Shown: piece after piece, positions 58,201-64,000 of the stretch
Layout: each line of letters begins with the position of its first letter
How positions within the stretch are numbered: the stretch's first letter is position 1
Assembly (NCBI RefSeq): GCF_051622035.1
Contig: NC_135356.1
Span: 868,001-932,000 of the forward strand
Length of the DNA stretch: 64,000 nt
Direction: 5' to 3'
Origin: Arctopsyche grandis
Lineage: Eukaryota; Arthropoda; Insecta; Trichoptera; Hydropsychidae
Translations under genes and position numbers: made by a program
Notes under the pieces: model-generated
Told to the model about the DNA's origin: nothing
The model's input: the letters and a program-made list of their open reading frames with translations, nothing else
Databases searched by the model: none

Positions 58201-58904
58201 CTTTGACAGATAGTCATCCTAGGTATCACTTGGATCACTTATGAGTTATTACATGCCATTTAACAGGGTTACTTTGTAAGTGAAAGTAGTTAGTTATGAT
58301 AATAATAGATTAGCAATTGTTATACTACTTTTTTACAGATCTTTATCGTGAGACGCCTCTTTGGAGACAACGGATTTATATATGTGAGTGCGGTTTGCAA
58401 TTTAATATTTTAATAATAAATTTAGTAAAGAATATAAAATTACACGAATTACTTTAATATAAATTAAATATGAAAAAGAACTATTAGACAGTTGGGAAAC
58501 ACCGTTTCTGTTTGCTATTATTCTATTAAGTAAAGTTCGTTAAAAATTTTTGTCTGAAAGCAATTATGTGGAAGATTTATTGCTTCTGTGGGACCGAATT
58601 TTGACTGGCGACCCTTATTTTTTTTGTATTCAGGTAGGGAGATGTATCTCGTTCGTATACGCTTTTGTAACTGACACAAAATTAACACAAAATTTTTCGC
58701 AATCACTGATATTAAAAACGCTGTTAACGGCCGATCGTCTGTTTATTTTTACACTTAAATTATACTAGGATGCAATTAGTAAAATAAGTGATTAGATGGT
58801 TAAATTTTTAGATTAAATTTCGTGCAATAGCCGGGTTTAAGCGAGTAATAGCGGGAAGAACGCAGAAGCACGTCTTCCCCGCTTGACACGAAAGACCGAA
58901 CTCC
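55212..58904 (-). mobile_element. Full-length RTE-type LINE with 13-bp TSD
   Basis: AAATGATTAATTT stands at 55199-55211 and at 58905-58917. The element ends on the minus strand in a short (ATG)n tail right after the ORF stop, a typical RTE-clade 3' end with almost no UTR. A leader of about 720 bp (58181-58904) precedes the ORF. The intact ORF and exact duplication point to a recent insertion that may still be active. Confidence 0.9.
55223..58180 (-). CDS. RTE-type LINE protein: APE endonuclease plus reverse transcriptase (985 aa)
   Basis: One uninterrupted frame. Residues about 50-300 are an apurinic-type endonuclease: LYLATYNVRTL, GLSEVRR, the catalytic IIMGDFNAKIG and IGSDHRLV near the end. 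Residues about 500-780 are the reverse transcriptase: KSPGEDNIP, IHKKGDKSDIKNYRPISLLS, FVDYEKAFDTVSH, GVRQGDTISPKLF and the catalytic LRFADDIVLV. The C-terminal region holds YGCETWTLNAKMQNKI, WAGHVARR and KGRPQGRW, typical of RTE and related LINEs. The protein nicks target DNA and copies its own RNA at the nick. It is complete in length with no stops, so probably functional. The exact clade is inferred from motifs and the short 3' end. Confidence 0.93.
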   Translation of the reverse strand: MAVRTHSLNGNLSQVPPFSQHILDKCEKNNIQTSNKVRVTMDDSLANRNLYLATYNVRTLSSEGSVLALENELENIKWDIIGLSEVRRKQQNQIILKSGNCLYWRGLPNGRIGGVGFLINKRIERNIIEISDISERICYIVLRISSRYTCQIFQVYAPTSSHPDEEIEDFYEKIQDAYDNSRHHFKIIMGDFNAKIGQKANTERAVGNFGTGQRNDRGDRLIEFAEHNRLFITNSFFRKNTNNKWTWESPKGDRNEIDFILTNALHSVKDVSVLSKVDIGSDHRLVRAKMAININCERRKLIKGCSNSPDFAQLRSRKKEFELELGNRYGKLNPEADIEELNTVISSVLTSTGKKLGGFRKQIKLSKISAETKNLIKHKRNLDRDNNKQEYNLVNKEIKKRIVRDVRDFNSKLIENTIKNNRSLKKCKQDLFLGKNQMIAIRSESGVIIRNREEIIDRVYTFYAKLYENDNGQFPALESTHGQRVPAVLPSEVEAALKTAKNGKSPGEDNIPIDLLKCGGPPLINILARLFSKCIQNQAIPEGWNNATIILIHKKGDKSDIKNYRPISLLSAVYKLFTKVITERLKNILDENQPVEQAGFRANFSTMDHLQVVGELIERANEYQRPLCLGFVDYEKAFDTVSHNAVLNALKTQGVPETYVGLLAAIYKNATASVKIFSGTDRFSIGKGVRQGDTISPKLFNAVLEGVFRKLDWDTAGVSINGRFLSHLRFADDIVLVARDSADLLIRLIQLDRESRKVGLKINVDKTKLMFNSYCMPDSIPLDDKPVEVVNNYLYLGQIIDMSGSKNEEIKRRMKLGWSAFGRMNAVFKSKMPLCLKKRIFDQCVLPVMTYGCETWTLNAKMQNKIQCTQRSMERCMLGITRKDRKRNTWVRNMTRVVDIVDRVKRLKWQWAGHVARRMDERWTKEVLEWYPREGKRVKGRPQGRWVNQIRKMCGMRWMSVAQNRDEWKRVGEAFIQQWMANGCK

Positions 58905-59072
58905 AAATGATTAATTTATCTAGTTAAATGTTTTGAAATGTAAAACTCTAATTTAGCAAAGATTTCAACCAAAATATGAAGTACGTTGGTACATATACAA
59001 TTTGATAAATATATTTTTCAACTACAGATGTCTCAATAATACATAAATAATTGTTAATTATATTATAAAAAC
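58905..59072. repeat. Inverted-repeat arm right of the RTE element
   Basis: Reverse complement of 55070-55211 with scattered differences (for example TAGCAAAGATTTCAACCAAA). It is cut on the right by the hAT at 59073. Confidence 0.7.
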
Positions 59073-60618
59073 CAGGGAGCTGAACCGGAAACAAAACCGA
59101 AAACAAAAACCGAAACCGAACCGATATTTTTTTTTTTGCGGTTCGTTTATTCAGTTCAATTTTAATTATATGTGTTAAAAAGTTAAGAATCCGTTGTCTT
59201 ATAATGAAATTCAACGAAAATGCAATAGACTGTATTACTAGATGGAATAATACATTCGATATGTTAAACTCTTTATTGTAATGTAAAGAATTTTATTCAA
59301 AAATAGTTTCAATCAATATGGAGAACTATTTCTTGGAATATATGTAAATAGATCGAAATTATTGTCATCATTGATACATTACGGCCATTAAAAGAATCCA
59401 CAATGAAATTGCAAACCGAGCAAATGACGTTGAGTGATTTTTACGAGATTTGGATTCCATCAAAATTGAAACTACAAAACTTAAATAATATTATAGATAC
59501 ACCCATACTTCTGGAAAAAAAAACTAGTAGATTATTTCTAAACTGTTGTCACACGTTTGTTCCTAAAAGCACGGCCCACGTAAAGTTGGTAAGCCTAGAG
59601 AATGTCAAATAAGTATAAATAAAAAAAAGTATTTTGTCTGCATCAGAATCCGCCCTCAATTCCGCAGTGCACCAACGGCAAACTGCATATGCTAGAAAAT
59701 ATTCTCCTTTGACATTTTAATTATGTACCTATGTATATACATATATGATCACATTAAGTTATAGTGAAAAGCCGTATAAAGAGAGGTATACACAGTGTGG
59801 GTGTATTTACACGTTCGTTTAACGTTCGATAAAATAATGAGATGGGCACCTCACATTGAGGCAGCGAAATGCAAAGCGATGCGGGGTATATCCTCAATAT
59901 ATCCAATATTTAATCGCCATAGTTCTTTATCAACGCTAAATAAAATAAAATTATATCGCGCGCTCATATTACCATTATTAATCTATGCTTCACCTGTATG
60001 GAATAACGCCTCTAATACTAACCTTTCCAAGCTCCAAGTAATACAAAATAAATCCCTAAAAATAATTTATAATACACCCATATATACTAACCTGAAAAAA
60101 CTGCATGCCATGTACAATATTCCGTTTGTTACAGACAAAACTAACCAGTAGATTCTATGACAGAATCACTAAAAACCATACTAACACACTTGTGAAGAGT
60201 ATCGGTGATTACAACAAAATGTCTATACCCTTCAGGTATAAACATAGATTACATAAACACAATCTGCTTTAGATCATCGACTTAAGAGAGTCTTTAATTA
60301 ATATTATGTATTAGATGTATTATGAACATTTATAAGGATTGTAAATAGGTTTTTGAGCCCTTTTTCCTATTATGCTTTAGATTAACATTAGAATAATATA
60401 ATACTGTGATTACTAACCAAATTAAATTAAATTGTAAAATAGAAAAGGATCAGTAGATCAGTAGCTATTAAAATAGATATAAGATGTATTGTGAACATAA
60501 TTTCGTAATAATAAAAAGCATTTAAAAATCAAAAAAAAAAAAATACAAGAGAACCAAAAACCTAAAACATATTTTTTTTACCAAACTGGAACGAAAAAAA
60601 TAACAGTTCGGGTCTCTG
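59073..60618 (+). mobile_element. hAT element interrupted by a LINE fragment
   Basis: The left end is CAGGGAGCTGAACCGG and the right end reads CAGAGACCCGAACTG inward. The flanks ATAAAAAC and ATAAAATC match at 7 of 8. Plus-strand relics at 59220-59600 read ITRWNNTFDMLNSLL and then MKLQTEQMTLSDFYEIWIPS, the mid-part of hAT transposases. A Jockey-like LINE piece occupies about 59795-60543. Confidence 0.78.
59795..60543 (+). mobile_element. 5'-truncated Jockey-like LINE
   Basis: A frame at 59795-60151 encodes the end of the RT protein: KCKAMRGISSIYPIFNRHSS, KIKLYRALILPLLIYASPVW and SKLQVIQNKSLKIIYNTPIY. This is followed by a 3' UTR of about 390 bp and an A-run at 60531-60543. The 5' junction with the hAT is approximate. 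Confidence 0.8.
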
Positions 60619-60836
60619 ATAAAATCTGTTTTAATATTTTAAAGATATAAGAAAACATTTAAAAATATATATTTATTTAAATATATAATTTTTATAAAAT
60701 AATAAATGATTATTTTTATATTATAGAGACATCTATATTTTTCTTTAAAACTTATTTTATCATATTCTTGAAATCTTTGTTATATTATGCTTAACTTTTT
60801 AAACATAGATGTCACTAATAATAATAATATAAAATT
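60619..60836. repeat. Third copy of the inverted-repeat arm
   Basis: Contains TAGAGACATCTATATTT in the same orientation as 55070-55211. Resumes directly after the hAT target duplication. Confidence 0.55.
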
Positions 60837-60865
60837 TTCTAGAAATGGAATTTTCTAGAAAATTC
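60837..60865. promoter_or_regulatory. Heat-shock-element-like cluster
   Basis: TTCTAGAA (60837-60844) and TTCTAGAAAATTC (60853-60865). The second is a perfect TTCnnGAAnnTTC triplet. No heat-shock gene is visible in the window, so this may be chance. Confidence 0.35.
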
Positions 60866-61549
60866 TCTCACCGTCAAGTCTTCTCTCGTGGTCTCGATCC
60901 GTTGGGGTAAAATTTTTGTGTTTGGTCGCTATCCAGATTAACGCTGGCATTCATGTTACTTATTTACAATGTTCAAATGTTTTTTTTTTAATTAAAATGT
61001 AAAAATCTCTTTATTTTTCTTAAATATGTAATTGTTAACAAGATATTTACTTCAATTTTAACCTAATTAAAGTTTACATGTGCATACATACATAATATGC
61101 AGCAAAATTATCACCATTTATTTTTAAATTAGATTTTTTTTAATCAGTTTTTTATCTTGAAACGAACCGAATGGTTATCCAAATATTATTGCATACTGAA
61201 AAGTGATTATGTACAACACTGTATTTTTAATTGGCGTTATCTTTATTGAGCATGACGACATATTTATTCTGCCTACATAAATATAATATATGCTGGTTAT
61301 TTGTAATTTTATTGTTAAGAAATTTATAAAATTAATTTTAAAAATAACAAACACGCATCTCTTCGATAAAATGATATTTTCAAATCGCATAACATAACAC
61401 ACGTAGGTACATATATTGTGACATATACAGATCGTCAACAAAAAAAAGGGTGCACCCTTTTAAAAGAAGAAATGTCATAAACGAGATTTTGGGTTCAAAA
61501 GTCGTAAAAACAAAATACATGAAGACAAAATAATTAATTATTATGATAC
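60866..61549. other. Intergenic stretch
   Basis: AT-rich. A perfect 18-bp palindrome, AAAAGGGTGCACCCTTTT, lies at about 61446-61463. No gene recognised. Confidence 0.4.
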
Positions 61550-62225
61550 GGTACAAAACATTTGTCATGCAATGGAATTTCACAGTTATCACAAGCGGAA
61601 AACGTTTTATTTTTACAGTGTCCACAATTTCTCCTTTTCTGTTTGACCAATATCAAATTTCTTCCAACTTCCTTTTGATTTTGATTAACTTTGCCGGGTC
61701 TGAATGGGACCAATTATTTTCGTTTTTGACCATAACACTTGCACAACGTCTCTGTTACCTGTCTGATAAATCCTAATTTATCAAGTTTACAACCAAAACT
61801 TTTGCTAAGAATCCAAGCGTTATTTACAGCTACATCGATGTTCCAAAACAGAAGAGGCATGTACCATTTTTTCCCTCTAATACTTATGTTATAGTTAGAA
61901 ATATGGTTATCCATTTGATCAACCCCACCCATATATTTATTATACATATTTATACTAAATGGTTGATTGATTTCCACCCTACTTTTTTCTTTAACCGAAT
62001 ATCAGTTTCCAGGGGTGGTAATATGTATGTATGTGGAATCCGTTGAGACTCGTCCCAATTATCAATTTCTTCCCGTATCTCTGCAGTAGTAAAATTGCAT
62101 TCTCTGGAAAAAAATATGTGTCATTATCCCAAGGAGTCATATGCGACTCCGTCGACTTTTGATTTTTTTTTTCAGGAATATGAGATATATAAACGCAATT
62201 TCTCTTATGCATATTATACAATAAG
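61550..62225 (-). pseudogene. piggyBac transposase C-terminal relic
   Basis: The frame 61977-61714 encodes FSINMYNKYMGGVDQMDNHI, then YNISIRGKKWYMPLLFWNID and VNNAWIL, the conserved end of the piggyBac DDE domain including the MGGVDxxD motif. After frameshifts it continues near 61640-61560 as CGHCKNKTFSACDNCEIPLH plus DKCF, the family's Cys-rich zinc-binding tail. The part near 62221-61991 is too decayed to assign. No terminal repeats were identified. Confidence 0.8.
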
Positions 62226-62755
62226 TCCTACTGTATTAGAAACATATAGATAAATAAAAAATATGTAAAAATAAAAAACTTACGTATGTTTTCTCTTCGA
62301 CATATCTGCAAGTCGAAAAGCGCTCGATGTTATTCCCTCAAAACTCCAAAAGGAACTGATTTAATTTCGTGTGACTTTCTTAAAATTTATCACCAACATC
62401 TAACCAAGCGTAACGAAAGGTTTTACGGCCGGCCTGAGTGATCCTTTTATTTTACGACGCAAAATTGTAAAATGCCGTGAATGACCGCGCTGGCATACAT
62501 CGTGTAATGCTGCGTACGGACCAAACCAACGACGATTTTGGTCCAACGATTTAACCATCAGGATAAAACCAGTAGCGTACAAAATATCGAAATAAAAATT
62601 AAATTTAAAAATTGAAATTAAATATCAAAATTAAAAATATTATTATTATATTAAAATTAAATTCAAATATCAAAATAAAATTATAATCAATATATTAAAA
62701 TTAAAATAAAATATTGAAAGTTAAAACAGAACATGCCCAATTTAAATAAATTTTC
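62226..62755. other. Stretch related to the left-edge LINE leader
   Basis: About 62510-62600 is an inverted, diverged version of 585-655, sharing (on minus) TTTTGTACGCTACTGGTTTT and CGTTGGTTTGGTCCGTACG. The rest is AT-rich. Confidence 0.45.
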
Positions 62756-63039
62756 GAGATTGACCTAAAATTAGATCATCAACAATCACATACAGATAAT
62801 CCTCGACTTTTGTTTGTCGAAGATGTTTTGACTTACGTAGATACGCACTAAGATCGAAAAAAAAATCAAAGAATTATTATTTTTACTTCCCCGTAATGCG
62901 CAGTTACTGAGCATATATCATGTGCTAGTATGGGTGACCGAGTGATGGTTTCAACCCGAGACGATGTCGGTTTTATCAAAGGAAATTTTTTTGTCTTCAA
63001 TTGTTTCTCTCGTCGAAATAAATCAATTAATTAAATCAT

Positions 63040-63315
63040 TTCAGAGGTAAATTTTATCGGATAATGTCTTCAATTGTTTCTCTCGTCGAAATAAATCAAA
63101 TAATTAAATCCATCTCAGAGGTAAAATTTATCGGATAATGTGTGATTATTAATTTTATTTCGACGAAAGAAAAAAAAACCCTTTGACAAATCACCGACAT
63201 TTTTTTTGTTAAATATTTCATCGACGGCGAAACACATTGGTGTATCGTGACGACTTATAAGAAACAATAACAAGGTTTTTTTCGCTTGTAATTATAATAT
63301 TTCTCTGGTTGTAAT
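63040..63315 (+). mobile_element. LINE 5' leader
   Basis: Ends with AACAATAACAAGG ... TATTTCTCTGGTTGTAATGC, nearly the same as 400-470. Just upstream (about 62990-63135) a segment with TTGTTTCTCTCGTCGAAATA is tandemly repeated twice. Confidence 0.6.
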
Positions 63316-64000
63316 GCATAATATAAGCATTTTCTATCAAAATGTACGAGGCCTTAAATCTAAACTTGATTTATTAGGTTCTAACTCGGCTATTCAATGT
63401 GCTGACATCCTGGTACTAACGGAAACCTGGCTTGACGACTCTGTCCATGATTATTTTTAATTTACATTAATGACATCTCAAAAATAATTAAGTATTCAGA
63501 CTATCTTTTATTCGCCGATGACCTTAAGCTTTTTAAGACAGTTAAGTCTCATGGTGACGCAGCCCTTCTCCAATTGGACTTAGATGCGCTGTCAAGTTGG
63601 TCTGTCGATAATAAATTATTTTTTAGCATTCAAAAATGCTGTGATTTATCCATATCGCCTAAGTGGTGTTGAATTAAAGTTTGTAGATGAATATTGTGAT
63701 TTGGGGGTCTTGTTCTCGAATAATTTTCAATTTAAACGACACAGACAATATTTGTTTGCGTGCAACAAAAATGCTGGGATTCTTACTAAGAGTTAGCAAA
63801 CCTTTCCAGAGTACGTTGGTGCTTAAAACTCTTTATGAATCTTTAGTACGTAGTATTCTAGAATTTTCTTCTATTATATGGAATCCTACCCATATAACTC
63901 ATTCATTGAAGATTGAGAGAATCCAAAATCGGTTTCTCAGATATCTTTATTTGAAACAGTATGGTTATTATCCTTGGCTATATCCTAGTGCATTCCTATT
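63316..64000 (+). pseudogene. Internally deleted LINE (endonuclease start fused to RT end)
   Basis: Begins ATG and reads MHNISIFYQNVRGLKSKLDL ... ADILVLTETWLDDSV, the start of an APE endonuclease domain. At about 63455 it jumps to INDISKIIKYSDYLLFADDL (FADD box of the reverse transcriptase), continuing with frameshifts to LKTLYESLVRSILEFSSIIW and RIQNRFLRYLYLK at the window edge. The rest of the endonuclease and most of the RT are missing. Confidence 0.8.

Overview
The window is nuclear DNA of an insect, AT-rich and dominated by transposable elements. The evidence is one spliced ciliary gene with insect-sized introns, APE-type LINEs, hAT and piggyBac relics with intact target-site duplications (TSDs), tRNA-derived SINEs, and dispersed TACATATGTA-type microsatellite palindromes. 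I cannot fix the order or species. No bacterial genes, rRNA genes, CRISPR arrays or free-standing tRNA genes were seen.

Layout. 1-7.6 kb holds LINE ends, a hAT relic (1456-2620), an (AT)n run and degenerate repeats. 7.64-25.09 kb is a head-to-tail macrosatellite of 16 units. The units share a core of about 770 bp and carry one of two alternative tails, giving 1003-bp (S) or 1243-bp (L) units. 25.1-37.6 kb is a transposon field: a TTAA-flanked MITE, a duplicated CCAAAATGGCGAC segment, a hAT inserted inside another hAT transposase gene, a hAT with a perfect TSD, and an RTE-type LINE fragment.

37,642-51,493 (minus) is the only host gene found: IFT122, the WD40/TPR subunit of the intraflagellar transport complex A. 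I rebuilt it as 20 exons encoding 1182 residues, with reading phase kept across every junction. An RFX-type X-box lies about 70 bp upstream of its ATG, as expected for a ciliary gene. Most of its long introns hold identifiable elements (SINEs, LINE fragments, a hAT, nested MITEs, a piggyBac derivative). Exon 17 is broken by a 1086-bp non-autonomous LTR retrotransposon with a 4-bp TSD and nearly identical LTRs. This copy of the gene should therefore make a truncated protein unless the insertion is heterozygous or removed by splicing.

51.6-64 kb contains SINEs, piggyBac and hAT pieces, a full-length RTE-type LINE with an intact 985-codon ORF and a 13-bp TSD, a hAT interrupted by a Jockey-like LINE fragment, a piggyBac transposase relic, and an internally deleted LINE running off the right edge.

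The points most worth a second look are the two-tailed macrosatellite, the young LTR insertion in a coding exon of IFT122, the X-box, the nested insertions that give relative dates, and the palindromic sequence around the RTE.
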